A DNA stretch of 64,000 nt, taken from contig JAFYQD010000003.1 of assembly GCA_017547245.1 (NCBI GenBank), positions 62,001 through 126,000 of the forward strand. The letters run 5' to 3'. This DNA is from Oscillospiraceae bacterium (GTDB lineage Bacteria > Bacillota > Clostridia > Oscillospirales > Ruminococcaceae). The notes under the pieces are model-generated. The model saw nothing but the letters and a program-made list of their open reading frames with translations, was not told the DNA's origin and did no database searches. Positions 9,313 to 18,984 of this stretch are shown here, piece after piece (position 1 is the first letter of the stretch; each line of letters starts with the position of its first letter). The position numbers and the translations under genes are program-made.

Positions 9313-10200
9313 ATGAAGTTTGAACTGGTAATCGACAGTGGTTGCAGCATTGCTGAAACCCCCATCTGGGATGACCGCAGCCAGACTCTGCTTTGGAACG
9401 ACCTGTTCACCGGTGACGTGTATGAATTTAACCCCGCCACCAAGGAACAGAAAATGTGGAAGACCAATGCTCTGATCGGCTCCTGTATCCCCTGCGAAGA
9501 TCCCAACAAGATTTTTGTTATGATCGAAACCGGCGCCTATCTGCTGGATAAGACTACCGGCGAACTGGAATTCCTGGCAGACCCCGAAAACGGCAACGAA
9601 AAGAATCGTTACAACGACACCCGCATCGACGCCAAGGGCCGTATTTTTACCAGCTCGGTAGCCAAGACCTATGGCACCGACGCCTATACCCCCGACCAGC
9701 TGGGTGCCTTCTATATGATTGACACCGACCACAAGACCGTCAAGCTGATCAAGGACGGCATCAACCAGTACAACTGCATCGTTTGGAACAAGGACAACAC
9801 CAAGATGTTTGTTGTAGATACCTACAACGAAACCCTGCTTTGCTGGAACTACGATTTGGAAACCGGCCCCGTTGGCGAACCCGAAATCGTAATCAACTTC
9901 AAGGGCGCCCAGGGCATGCCCGACGGCGTAAGCATTGACGAAGAAGACAACCTGTATGTCTGCCACTGGAGCCAGCAGATCAGCGTTTGGAACAAGGATT
10001 TTGAACTGATCAAGACCGTTGATTTCCCCGTTCCCCAGATTGCCTGCGGCGGCTTTGGCGGCGCTGACATGAAGGACTTCTATGTTGCTTCGGCTGCATA
10101 CTGCTATACCGAAGAAGACAAGAAGAACAACCCCGGCGCCGGCGGCACCTGGGTAGCAAAGAACGACATCAAGGGTCGTATGGACTACTTCTTCAAGTAA
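9313..10200 (+). CDS. SMP-30/gluconolactonase family protein
   Basis: A 295-residue six-bladed beta-propeller of the SMP-30/gluconolactonase family, whose members hydrolyse sugar lactones at a divalent-metal site. Expected metal ligands are visible: Glu15 in AETPIW, the Asn/Asp of NRYNDTRID, the Asn in NQYNCIVW, and the Asp of MPDGVSIDEEDNLYV. It has no signal peptide, so it is cytoplasmic. The start follows GAGGAGG. Its position between a PTS and a dehydrogenase-kinase pair suggests that a lactone arises when the imported sugar or polyol is oxidised (inference). Most of the gene uses the strongly biased codons of an expressed catabolic gene. Confidence 0.82.
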   Translation: MKFELVIDSGCSIAETPIWDDRSQTLLWNDLFTGDVYEFNPATKEQKMWKTNALIGSCIPCEDPNKIFVMIETGAYLLDKTTGELEFLADPENGNEKNRYNDTRIDAKGRIFTSSVAKTYGTDAYTPDQLGAFYMIDTDHKTVKLIKDGINQYNCIVWNKDNTKMFVVDTYNETLLCWNYDLETGPVGEPEIVINFKGAQGMPDGVSIDEEDNLYVCHWSQQISVWNKDFELIKTVDFPVPQIACGGFGGADMKDFYVASAAYCYTEEDKKNNPGAGGTWVAKNDIKGRMDYFFK

Positions 10201-10265
10201 GAAGCTGAAACAGAACCGAATGACGTAAACCGCGCCATTATTTATAAAAAAGGAGAGTAGAAACT

Positions 10266-11444
10266 ATGTTGAACGCATTTGAATTTGCACCCCCCAGAGT
10301 TGTATTTGGCGAAGGCAGTGTTGCCAAGGTTGGCGGCGAAGCAGCCAAGTATGGCAAGAAGGCTCTGGTTGTTACTTATGATGAAAAGTTCGTTAAGGAA
10401 GTTGGTTTCTATGATAAGGTAGCCAAGAGCTGCGAAGAAGCCGGCGTTGAACTGATCTGGCACTTTGGCGTAAAGAGCAACCCCACCGTTGAACATGCCC
10501 GTATCGCCATTGACATCATCAAGAAGGAAGCTGTTGACTGCATCATCGCCCTGGGCGGCGGTTCTGCAATGGACGAATCCAAGTGCATCGGCATTGGCGC
10601 TCTGTACGACGGCGACGTTTGGGATTTCTTCTGCGGCAAGGCTGCCATCGAAAAGATCATGCCTATCATCACCGTAGTTACCATTCCCGCCACCTCTTCC
10701 GAAACCAACGGCACTTCTGTTATGAACAACGAAGGCCTGCAGCGTAAGGAAGGCTGTGCCAACCCCATGATGAAGCCTGCTCTGGCCATCCTGGACCCCG
10801 AACTCACCTACTCCATCCCCGTAAAGCAGACCGCTTATTCTGCTGCCGACATCATCTCCCACCTGCTTGAACATTACCTGGGCCATGACGACGGCTTCTA
10901 TCCCTACCAGGATCATTTCTCTGAAGGCGGCATCCGCTCCATCATGGACTGCATGGACCGCATTCTGGAAAACCCCACCGATCCCGAAGCCCGCGCCCTG
11001 ATGATGTGGCAGGCCTCCTATGCCTGGAACGGCTTCTACGATGCCGGTTTTGCTCTGCCCAACTCCAACATCCATATTCTGGGCCACTCCCTGTCCAACT
11101 TCTATGACACCCCCCATGGCGCTGCCATGTCCATCACCATTCTGGCCACCCTGCGTTACTACCTGAAGGAACGCACCGCCCGCTACGCCACCTTCGCCCG
11201 CGAAGTATTCAAGGTTGACGAAGCTGACGATCTGAAGGCCGCCGAAGCCGGCATTGCCGCTCTGGAAGCCTGGTTCAAGAAGATCGGCACTCCCACCACC
11301 CTGGCCGAAGCCGGCATCACCGATGCCGACGCCATCGACAAGATGACTCCCGACGCATTCCAGACCGCTATCAACTGGGGCGAACTGGAAAAGTGGAGCT
11401 ACAGCGAAGATGTAATCCGCGCCCAGTTTGAACTGTGCAAGTAA
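10266..11444 (+). CDS. iron-containing alcohol dehydrogenase (YqhD/BdhA-like)
   Basis: A 392-residue NAD(P)-dependent, group III metal alcohol dehydrogenase. The nucleotide-binding GGGSAMDESKCIGIGA motif is near residue 95. Metal ligands are supplied by the AADIISHLLEHYLG and GHSLSNFYDTPHGAAM blocks (Asp and three His). The overall layout is closest to butanol dehydrogenase/YqhD enzymes that reduce aldehydes or ketones. It starts 65 bp after the lactonase with AAAGGAGAG. In this operon it probably oxidises or reduces a sugar or polyol intermediate; the substrate cannot be read from sequence. Confidence 0.88.
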   Translation: MLNAFEFAPPRVVFGEGSVAKVGGEAAKYGKKALVVTYDEKFVKEVGFYDKVAKSCEEAGVELIWHFGVKSNPTVEHARIAIDIIKKEAVDCIIALGGGSAMDESKCIGIGALYDGDVWDFFCGKAAIEKIMPIITVVTIPATSSETNGTSVMNNEGLQRKEGCANPMMKPALAILDPELTYSIPVKQTAYSAADIISHLLEHYLGHDDGFYPYQDHFSEGGIRSIMDCMDRILENPTDPEARALMMWQASYAWNGFYDAGFALPNSNIHILGHSLSNFYDTPHGAAMSITILATLRYYLKERTARYATFAREVFKVDEADDLKAAEAGIAALEAWFKKIGTPTTLAEAGITDADAIDKMTPDAFQTAINWGELEKWSYSEDVIRAQFELCK

Positions 11445-11527
11445 GTTTTTAAGATTGCTGTTCCGCCCCGGCTTTGGGGCGGACGGCACCCTTTGATACA
11501 AACTTAGTATTAAGGAGGACAACCCCC

Positions 11528-13075
11528 ATGAGTTGTTTTTTGGGTATTGACGCCGGCACCAGCGGCATTAAGGCCATTGTTCTGGAAGATACCGGCAGCA
11601 TTGTTGGCGTAGGCTACGCCGAATGTAATCTGATTACCCCCCGTCCCGCATGGGTAGAAGAAAACCCCCTGGATTGGTGGGAAGCCTGTGACACCGCAGT
11701 AAAGCAGGCCGTTGCCAAGAGCGGCAAGGGCATGGATATTGTAGGCATTGGTTTTTCCGGCCAGATGCAGGGCAGCACCCTGATGGATAAGGACATGAAC
11801 CCCATCGGCAACTGTATGATCTGGATGGACCAGCGCGCAGCCGACATCGCTGCCGACCTAAACACCAGAATGTCTGCCGAAGAAATTCTGGCCACCACCG
11901 GCAGCTTCTGCCTGCCCACCTATTGGGCACCCAAGCTGTTGTGGCTGAAGAAGAACAAGCCTGAAGATTACGAAAAAATCAAGGTTGTTCTGTTTACCAA
12001 GGACTATCTGAGATTCCGCATGACCGGCGAGGTTGCCACCGAAGTTTCGGACGCTTCCTGCAGCTGGCTGATCGACATGAAGACCAGAAACTGGTCCGAC
12101 CGTATGTTTGAAGTTACCGGCATTCCCCGTGCCATCGTTCCCGAACGTATGCTGGAAAGCACCGACGTGGCAGGCTACCTGCTGCCCGAAATTGCTGAAA
12201 GCTGGGGCATGAAGGCCGGCATCCCCGTAGCAGCAGGCGGCGGCGACCAGCCCGCAGGCGGCATCGGCGCCGGTGTTACCAGACCCGGTATCATTGCAGC
12301 CACCATCGGCACCTCCGGTGTAGTATTCGGCTGCTGCGAAACTCCTTTCGCTGACCCCAAGCCCCGCGGCATGTTCTCGCTTTGCCACTCGGCTCCCGGC
12401 ACCTACAGCTTCCTGGGCTGCACCCTGGGTGCAGGTGGCTCCTTTAAGTGGATGCGCGACACCCTGTTTGCCGACAAGAAGGCTGCCCTGGCCGCCGAAG
12501 GCAAGGATGTTTACGACTATATGACCCAGCTGGCCGCAGCTGCTCCCGTTGGCTGCGAAGGTCTGGTATACCTGCCCTATATGAGCGGCGAAACCACTCC
12601 TCACGTTGACCCCGATGCCCGTGGCGTATTCTTTGGCATGAGCTACCGCAGCGACCTTGGCGCTCTTTGCCGCTCGGTTATGGAAGGCGTAACCTTCTCG
12701 CTGCGTGACACCATTGAAATTCTGCGTGAGACCAACGGTCTTGATGTTACCGAAGTCCGTGCCATGGGCGGCGGCGCCAAGAGTGCTCTGTGGCGTCAGA
12801 TCCAGGCCGACGTTTACAACGCAACCGTAGTAACCATGAATATGGAAGAAGGCCCTGCCGCAGGCGCAGCCATCATGGGCGCCGTGGCCGCCGGCTACTA
12901 CAAGAACGTTCAGGAAGGCTGCGACGCCATTCTGAAGGTAAAGACCGTTACCGAACCCATTGCAGCCAATGTTGCAATGTACAACGAATACTACCAGACC
13001 TACCGCGAACTGTACCCTGCCCTCAAGCAGCTGTACAAAACTCAGGCAGGCCGTGTAAGCAAGTATCTCGACTAA
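11528..13075 (+). CDS. xylB: FGGY-family carbohydrate kinase, xylulokinase type
   Basis: A 515-residue sugar kinase with the two actin-like ATPase halves of FGGY kinases. The start MSCFLGIDAGTSGIKAIVL is the phosphate-1 motif, GFSGQMQG is the substrate loop, and VRAMGGGAKSALWRQIQAD is the FGGY C-terminal signature. The ATG at 11528 follows AAGGAGG at 11513-11519. Xylulokinases usually read GQMHG in the substrate loop. The Gln replacing His, and a length about 30 residues above E. coli XylB, leave room for a different ketose. It closes the PTS-lactonase-dehydrogenase operon. A kinase is unexpected beside a PTS, which already delivers phosphorylated sugar. Confidence 0.8.
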   Translation: MSCFLGIDAGTSGIKAIVLEDTGSIVGVGYAECNLITPRPAWVEENPLDWWEACDTAVKQAVAKSGKGMDIVGIGFSGQMQGSTLMDKDMNPIGNCMIWMDQRAADIAADLNTRMSAEEILATTGSFCLPTYWAPKLLWLKKNKPEDYEKIKVVLFTKDYLRFRMTGEVATEVSDASCSWLIDMKTRNWSDRMFEVTGIPRAIVPERMLESTDVAGYLLPEIAESWGMKAGIPVAAGGGDQPAGGIGAGVTRPGIIAATIGTSGVVFGCCETPFADPKPRGMFSLCHSAPGTYSFLGCTLGAGGSFKWMRDTLFADKKAALAAEGKDVYDYMTQLAAAAPVGCEGLVYLPYMSGETTPHVDPDARGVFFGMSYRSDLGALCRSVMEGVTFSLRDTIEILRETNGLDVTEVRAMGGGAKSALWRQIQADVYNATVVTMNMEEGPAAGAAIMGAVAAGYYKNVQEGCDAILKVKTVTEPIAANVAMYNEYYQTYRELYPALKQLYKTQAGRVSKYLD

Positions 13076-13238
13076 GCTATATTCTTCATTTATCTCCTAT
13101 CTATATACTTTTACAGCCAAGCCCTGTGGTTCGCCGCAGGGCCGGGAATACGGAACAGCCGCCGTGTTTCCGGCCGCGCAGCGAACCCAAGCCCCAATTG
13201 CCATCTGCGGCCACGAGCCGACGCAGGAGGATTCCGCT

Positions 13239-14213
13239 ATGATCGAAGTAAAAAATCTGACCAAATATTATGGCAGCAAAATGGGTGTGGAAGATGTCAG
13301 CTTCACCATCGAAAAGGGCGAGATCGTTGGCCTGCTGGGCCCCAACGGTGCCGGCAAATCCACCATCATGAAGATGATAAACGGCTATTTTCCGCCCACC
13401 AGCGGCACCATTACCGTTGGCGGCTATGACGTGGTGGAAAATCCCCGCGAGGCAGCTGCCTGCATTGGTTTCCTGCCTGAAATTCCTCCGCTTTATGTTG
13501 AAATGCCGGTGGAAGATTTTCTGATGTTCATTGCCAAAATTCGTGGCGTGCCCCGTGCCGAACGCAAGGATCATGTTGCCCATGTTATGGAACTGGCCAA
13601 CATCACCCATGTGCACGACCGCCTGATCAAAAACCTTTCCAAGGGCTACCGCCAGCGTGTCGGTCTGGCCCAGGCACTGGTAAACCTGCCCGAAGTTTTG
13701 ATTTTGGACGAACCCACCGTCGGTCTTGACCCCAAGCAGATTACCGAAGTTCGTGACCTGATCAAGGAACTGAGCAAGGAACATACCGTCATCCTCAGCA
13801 GCCACATCCTTTCGGAAGTGAATGCTATTTGCGAAAAGATTATCATCATCAACCGCGGCCGTCTGGTTACGGTGGATAGTGTAGAACACCTGGAACGCGG
13901 CACCGGCCGCAGCATGCTGCTGCGTGTAAAGGCCGACCCCCAGCGTGCGCTGGAGCTTTTGGGCAGAATGCCCGGAATTGAATCCATTCAGCGTCTGCCT
14001 GCACAGCCGGGCGATGGCGATTCGGTTCGCATTTCGGTGCTGGCTGCCGAAGACGGCGACATGGCAGAAGAACTTTTCCATGCCTGTGCCGTTCATGATA
14101 TGCCCATTTTGGAAATGCGCCGTCTGGACGCCTCGCTGGAAGAGGTCTTCCTGACCTTGACCGCCGACAATGCCGCTGCCCACACTGGGCAGGGTGAAAA
14201 GGAGGATGCCTGA
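13239..14213 (+). CDS. ABC transporter ATP-binding protein (GldA-like exporter ATPase)
   Basis: A 324-residue ABC ATPase with Walker A GPNGAGKST near residue 36, signature LSKGYRQRVGLAQAL, Walker B VLILDEPTVGLDPKQ and the H-loop SSHILSEV. The C-terminal extension (about 225-320) is the type found in ABC-2 exporters. The ATG at 13239 is preceded by AGGAGG at 13225-13230. Its stop overlaps the permease start by one base (TGATG), so the two are translationally coupled. A UUCG-capped hairpin lies upstream at 13121-13142. The following genes make this a Gld-type four-gene export operon; the substrate is unknown. Confidence 0.9.
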   Translation: MIEVKNLTKYYGSKMGVEDVSFTIEKGEIVGLLGPNGAGKSTIMKMINGYFPPTSGTITVGGYDVVENPREAAACIGFLPEIPPLYVEMPVEDFLMFIAKIRGVPRAERKDHVAHVMELANITHVHDRLIKNLSKGYRQRVGLAQALVNLPEVLILDEPTVGLDPKQITEVRDLIKELSKEHTVILSSHILSEVNAICEKIIIINRGRLVTVDSVEHLERGTGRSMLLRVKADPQRALELLGRMPGIESIQRLPAQPGDGDSVRISVLAAEDGDMAEELFHACAVHDMPILEMRRLDASLEEVFLTLTADNAAAHTGQGEKEDA

Positions 14214-14917
14214 TGGGTTTTGTATTCAAAAAAGAAGTGGGTGCCTATTTTTCCACCCCCTTTGGTTTCGTTTTTATGGGCATTTTCCTGCTGCTGAGCG
14301 GTCTTTCCTTCACCATCTATAATCTGGTGGGCCTCAGCGGTGATGTGGCAGGCATGTTCTCGCTGCTTTCCAATCTGGCATTTATGGTGTTCCCGGTTTT
14401 GACCATGCGTCTTTTTGCCGAAGAACGCCGTGCCGGCACCGAACAGCTGCTGCTTAACTCCCGTCTTTCGGTAACAGGCATTGTGCTTGGCAAATATTTT
14501 GCGGCCATTTTTGTTCTGCTGTGCAGTCTGGCCGTAACCCTCATTTATGTTGGTATTCTGATCAAGTTCGGTTATCCCAACCTGGGCTCGGTTGCCGCAT
14601 CTTATGTTGGATTTTTGCTGCTGAGCATGGCCATGATTGCGGTTTGCACCTTTGCATCTTCGCTGGCCGACAATCAGGTTACGGCAGCCATTGCATCCTT
14701 TGGCCTGCTGTTTGTGCTGGTTATGCTCAACTCCTTTACCCGCTCGGTTTCCATTCCGGTTGTGACCGATGTTCTCGGCGCCCTTTCCATCACCACCCGA
14801 TATGATGAATTTGTGCGCGGTATTTTCCGTCCCGGCCCGGTTTGCTATTACATTGCCTTTACGGCCGTGTCCCTTTTCCTTACGGTAAAGAACATTGAAC
14901 GACGCCGCCTGTGGTAA
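14213..14917 (+). CDS. ABC-2 type transporter permease (GldF-like)
   Basis: A 234-residue membrane protein with about six hydrophobic segments and the ABC-2 permease pattern. A short N-terminal amphipathic piece (FKKEVGAYFSTPFGFVF) precedes the first membrane span, and EERRAGTEQLLLNSRLS forms the coupling loop. The start overlaps the ATPase stop. It forms the membrane channel for the ATPase at 13239. The conserved cluster with the next two genes resembles the Gld-type ABC modules found in many bacteria that do not glide. Confidence 0.87.
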   Translation: MGFVFKKEVGAYFSTPFGFVFMGIFLLLSGLSFTIYNLVGLSGDVAGMFSLLSNLAFMVFPVLTMRLFAEERRAGTEQLLLNSRLSVTGIVLGKYFAAIFVLLCSLAVTLIYVGILIKFGYPNLGSVAASYVGFLLLSMAMIAVCTFASSLADNQVTAAIASFGLLFVLVMLNSFTRSVSIPVVTDVLGALSITTRYDEFVRGIFRPGPVCYYIAFTAVSLFLTVKNIERRRLW

Positions 14918-14955
14918 AAAGCAGGGAAGAGCAAATAGGCCTGAAGGAGAACGCT

Positions 14956-16386
14956 ATGGATAAGACTCAAAGCTTTCTGAAAAAGAAAAAACGCAGCTTT
15001 ATTACCATAACCGCCATCACCCTTGCGCTGGTGCTGCTGGTGTCGGTATTTGCTGTAAAAATTGCATACAATCTTCCCTGGAGCTATGACATGACCGCTA
15101 CCCGTCTGTTCACTCTTTCGGAACAGTCGCTGAGTGTAATCGATGCACTGACCGAACCGGTACAGATTGGCGCAGTCTATTCGGCAGGCAGTGAAGAAAT
15201 GATGGTTCAGTCGCTGCTGAACGAATATGATGAAGCCAGCGACCTGATCTCGGTGGAATACATAGACGCGGTAAAGGAACCTGCCAAGCTGGCCCGGTAC
15301 AATCTGGACCTTGCCTCGGTACCCAACGGTTCCATTATCGTAAAACTGGGCGACCACTATAAGCTGATCAACAGCGATTCGCTGTTTGACACCTCGTCGG
15401 AAGGTCAGAACACCTTCAGCGGCGAACAGCAGATTACCGGTGCGCTTCGGTTTGTTTCCAGCACCGACATGCCTGTGGTTTATGTCACCACCGGCCACAG
15501 CGAAACCAATCCCGACGATTCGCTGACCGTTGCCATGATCAACCTGGGTCTGGCAATGTACGATATGCGTTCCCTCAACCTGCAGCAGACCAATCAGGTT
15601 CCTGAGGATGCCGACATTGTCATCATGATGAACCCTCTGCAGGACATCAGCGAACGTGAACTTGGACTTTACAAAGACTATCTGAAAAGAGGCGGCGGCT
15701 TCTTGCTTTGCACCGATGCGGTTACCAACACCAACTCGCTGCAGCTGCCCAACCTGAACGCCCTGTGCAACAGTTTTGGTCTGGATATCACCAACAACTA
15801 TGTTGTGGAAGAAGACCAGGACAACTACCTTTCGGTAAGCCCCCTGTATCTGGTGCCCGACATGGGTGCCCATGAAATTACCCAGCAGATCGGCATACAG
15901 GAACTGCAGGTGGCACTGCCCATTGCCCGCGGCATCGGCACGGTTGATTATGACAGCAAGACCATCAAGCACGAAATGCTGCTGGCATCTTCTGAAAAAT
16001 CCTGGGCCCGTATCGATATGACCAACGACAGCACGGTCAAAACCGAAACCGATAAAAACGGTCCCATTCCTCTGGCCTATGCCGTTACCATCAGCAACGT
16101 GGCCTGGGGCAACGAAGCTTCCCGTGTGGTGGTTATTGGCGACACCACTTTTGCCACCGACGGCAACATCGAATTCCAGGGCAACAACGACCTTTGGATG
16201 AACAGCCTGAACTGGATTGAAGGCGGACGTCAGGCCGAGGTTATTTCGGCCAAGGTAATTGGCGGCAACAGCCTGGTCATCCGCGGCAACGACTTTGTGC
16301 GGCTGGCCGCCATCTGCGTTGGGGTCGTTCCTCTCATTTGCTTTATTTCGGCTTTGGCCGTATGGGCGCTGAGGAGGAACCAGTAA
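14956..16386 (+). CDS. GldG-like ABC-associated membrane protein
   Basis: A 476-residue protein with one N-terminal membrane segment (about 15-37), a large outward domain, and one C-terminal segment (about 445-465, LICFISALAVWALRR). This is the layout of the GldG family of ABC auxiliary proteins. The ATG at 14956 follows AAGGAGA at 14943-14949. Its stop overlaps the next start (TAATG). It probably forms the extracytoplasmic part of the exporter (inference from family and operon). Confidence 0.8.
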   Translation: MDKTQSFLKKKKRSFITITAITLALVLLVSVFAVKIAYNLPWSYDMTATRLFTLSEQSLSVIDALTEPVQIGAVYSAGSEEMMVQSLLNEYDEASDLISVEYIDAVKEPAKLARYNLDLASVPNGSIIVKLGDHYKLINSDSLFDTSSEGQNTFSGEQQITGALRFVSSTDMPVVYVTTGHSETNPDDSLTVAMINLGLAMYDMRSLNLQQTNQVPEDADIVIMMNPLQDISERELGLYKDYLKRGGGFLLCTDAVTNTNSLQLPNLNALCNSFGLDITNNYVVEEDQDNYLSVSPLYLVPDMGAHEITQQIGIQELQVALPIARGIGTVDYDSKTIKHEMLLASSEKSWARIDMTNDSTVKTETDKNGPIPLAYAVTISNVAWGNEASRVVVIGDTTFATDGNIEFQGNNDLWMNSLNWIEGGRQAEVISAKVIGGNSLVIRGNDFVRLAAICVGVVPLICFISALAVWALRRNQ

Positions 16387-17690
16387 TGAAGAAATATCGC
16401 GGTCTTATCATACTTGCAGTTGTTGCAGCAGCGTTGATAGGGATATATTTCTGGATGGAAACCACCGACAACGCAGCCATCAGCGGCAGCCTTTACCGCA
16501 TGGATGAGGACGAAACCATCACCGGCATTTCCATCAACAACGTCTATGGCCTTTATGAGTTTTCGCTTGACCAGGAAGGCCGATGGAATGTTACCACCGA
16601 TGGAAACACCTATCGTACCCACACCAACAAGATGGACCTCATCCTTTCGGCCCTTAAGAATATTTCCATCAGCCGTGTGCTGGATGAAGAAATTCCCGAC
16701 TATGGTCTGGAAAAACCGCAGTCCATTGTAACCTGCACCACCAGCAAGGGCGATACCCATTGCTTTGCCATCGGCAACGAAACGGTAAGCAAGGCTGAAG
16801 TTTATATCCGCAACCAGGAAAACGGCAAGGTTATGGTAACCAGTACCGGCGCGGTTGCCCAGTTTACCGGAAGCCTTTCGGCCTATCGTGACAAGGAAGT
16901 TTTCACCATCGACAAGAACAACATTGTTTCGGTGGAATATTACAAGGACGGCGAAAAACAGCTTGCGGTAGACCGCACCGGCGGCAGCTGGAAGCTGACC
17001 TATCCCTTTGAAGCACCTGCCCGACAGATTATCATGAACGAGTTCATTTCGGATTGGGTAAAGTGGACGGCAGCGGGCTTCCCGCAGGAAGGCAGCGAAG
17101 ACTATGCCGGCATGGGCCTGGAAAACAGCGCCACCTGGCTTGACTTTGTGGACGCAAACGGCAAGACCCAGCGCCTGCAGATTGGCAGCAACCAGGGCAC
17201 CGGCACCTATGTGCGCACCGGCGACCGGGACGAAGTGGCCGTAATGTACACCACCGACCTTGATTTCAGCAAATTTACCCCTGATGCACTGGTGTTTGTT
17301 TCGCCCTTGAAGGCAACTGCCGACCAGCTGGCATCCATTACCGTACAGACCGCAGCCGGCACCGACACCTTTGTGGTGGAACAGCTGGATGGCGGAAAAC
17401 AGAAGGTAACCCTGAATGGAGCAGAGATTCATTCCAACGACTTTGCTTCCATTTTCTCGAAATATATTGGCATGAATGCCGATGGTTATGCCCCGGGCGA
17501 CGCCGGGAACAGCGTTGTGGCAGTGCTGACCAGCACCTATGTGGATGGCAGCAAGGCACAGCTGATTCTGCAGCCCCGTGACGAATCCACCTTCTATATG
17601 CTGGTGGACGGCAGCACCGACTTCTACATCAATGCCAACGAGTTGGAAGAGCTGCTGTACCGCATCAACAGCGTAAAGGCAGCACAGTAA
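16386..17690 (+). CDS. DUF4340 domain-containing membrane-anchored protein
   Basis: A 434-residue protein with one N-terminal membrane anchor (about 5-25) and a large extracytoplasmic region of repeated beta-rich segments. It fits the DUF4340 family that sits beside GldF/GldG genes. The start ATG overlaps the upstream stop (TAATG), so it is coupled to the GldG-like gene. The function is not known; it may be a surface-facing accessory of the exporter. A 70-bp gap separates it from the sugar ABC operon. Confidence 0.75.
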   Translation: MKKYRGLIILAVVAAALIGIYFWMETTDNAAISGSLYRMDEDETITGISINNVYGLYEFSLDQEGRWNVTTDGNTYRTHTNKMDLILSALKNISISRVLDEEIPDYGLEKPQSIVTCTTSKGDTHCFAIGNETVSKAEVYIRNQENGKVMVTSTGAVAQFTGSLSAYRDKEVFTIDKNNIVSVEYYKDGEKQLAVDRTGGSWKLTYPFEAPARQIIMNEFISDWVKWTAAGFPQEGSEDYAGMGLENSATWLDFVDANGKTQRLQIGSNQGTGTYVRTGDRDEVAVMYTTDLDFSKFTPDALVFVSPLKATADQLASITVQTAAGTDTFVVEQLDGGKQKVTLNGAEIHSNDFASIFSKYIGMNADGYAPGDAGNSVVAVLTSTYVDGSKAQLILQPRDESTFYMLVDGSTDFYINANELEELLYRINSVKAAQ

Positions 17691-17760
17691 TTATTTTCGT
17701 ATAAGACGTCACTCCGGCGTTTTATAAAAAAAGAAAGAAAAAAACAAGGAGGCTATCACT

Positions 17761-18924
17761 ATGAAAAAGACCACCAAATTGGTCGCTCTGCTGATGGCAC
17801 TGCTGATGGTTGTAACTATGTTTGCAGCCTGCGGCGGTTCCAAGGCTCCCGCCGAAGAAGCTCCCAAGGCCGACGCTCCCGCAGCTGAAGCTCCCGCTGA
17901 AGAAGGCGCTTACATCGGTAAGGTAACCCTGACCCTGAAGCACGACGTACATGGCAACGACTCTATCTGGGCCGAAAAGTATGCCAAGGAAAAGTACGGC
18001 GCCACCTATGAAGTAATCGACCCCGACCAGGATCTGGCTAAGCAGATCGCCGGCGTTGAAACCTTCATCTCCAAGGGCGTAGATGGCATCATTCTGCACC
18101 CCGTAACTGAAGATGGCGTTAACGAAATCATTCAGGAAGTTCGTGATGCTGACATCAACATCATGGCTTACAACCTGAACCCCACCGACAGAAAGATCCC
18201 CTTCCTGGCCATCGACGAATCTGAAGTTGCTTTCCAGATGGGCGCCGACATGACCAAGCAGTGGATGGAACTGTATCCCGACAAGCCCGTTTCCGTTGGT
18301 TTCATTTCCTGGACTGACATCGCTTTCTGCTTCGACAACCGTACCGGTCCCTTCATCAAGGGCGTTAAGTCTGTTGTAGAACCCGACACCTCTGCCAACC
18401 CCAACCCCGCTGTATTCCAGAACTCCGCTGGTGAAGAACTGACCGGCGCTACTTACTGGGAACATGCAGGCGGCGTTCTGGAAGTTGCTCAGCAGGTTAC
18501 CGCTGACGCTATCACCAAGTACCCCAACGTAAACATTGTTTACGGCGATAACGTATCCAACGGCCTGGGCGCTCTGGCTGCCTACGAAGCCGCTGGCCGT
18601 GGTCTGGCTGAAGACGGTGTACCCCTGACCGAAATCATCGCTTCTACCGACGCTTCTTCCGGCGAACTGATCAAGCTGGCTGACCCCACCTGCTCCCTGA
18701 AGTACGCTCTGGGCATGCAGCCCCAGATCTTTGCTTACGCTCAGGTTGACATGATCATGGAACTGATCAACGGCACTCTGGACAACGACACCTACGTTGA
18801 AAGAACCACTCCCGACTGCTACTTCAACTACTACAAGGATTCCGTACAGGATATGCAGGATTGGTTCAACACCCAGTACAACCCCGCCACTCCTCTGGAT
18901 CTGGCTGCCGAAATTGCCAAGTAA
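17761..18924 (+). CDS. sugar ABC transporter substrate-binding lipoprotein
   Basis: A 387-residue lipoprotein: a hydrophobic signal peptide ends in the lipobox MFAAC, with Cys24 the lipidation site. A low-complexity Ala/Pro/Glu linker (about 28-50) precedes a periplasmic-binding-protein-like sugar domain of the RbsB type (about 57-370). The domain includes the GVDGIILHP and VYGDNVSNGLGALAAYEAAG blocks. It captures substrate outside the membrane for the ATPase and two permeases downstream. Codon usage is extremely biased, as in abundant proteins. The hairpin at 18949-18971 follows immediately and may let this gene be expressed above the rest. Confidence 0.9.
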   Translation: MKKTTKLVALLMALLMVVTMFAACGGSKAPAEEAPKADAPAAEAPAEEGAYIGKVTLTLKHDVHGNDSIWAEKYAKEKYGATYEVIDPDQDLAKQIAGVETFISKGVDGIILHPVTEDGVNEIIQEVRDADINIMAYNLNPTDRKIPFLAIDESEVAFQMGADMTKQWMELYPDKPVSVGFISWTDIAFCFDNRTGPFIKGVKSVVEPDTSANPNPAVFQNSAGEELTGATYWEHAGGVLEVAQQVTADAITKYPNVNIVYGDNVSNGLGALAAYEAAGRGLAEDGVPLTEIIASTDASSGELIKLADPTCSLKYALGMQPQIFAYAQVDMIMELINGTLDNDTYVERTTPDCYFNYYKDSVQDMQDWFNTQYNPATPLDLAAEIAK

Positions 18925-18948
18925 GGTTTGACTTTACCTGTATTTATT

Positions 18949-18971
18949 GCGGGGGGCTTCGGCCCCCCCGC
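18949..18971 (+). terminator. UUCG-capped hairpin after substrate-binding protein
   Basis: A GC-only stem capped by TTCG (loop 18958-18961) has no T-run after it. Hairpins in this position commonly protect the 3' end of binding-protein mRNA and dampen readthrough into the ATPase gene, giving excess binding protein (known behaviour; applied here by inference). Confidence 0.65.
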
Positions 18972-18984
18972 GGTAAAGCGGCTA

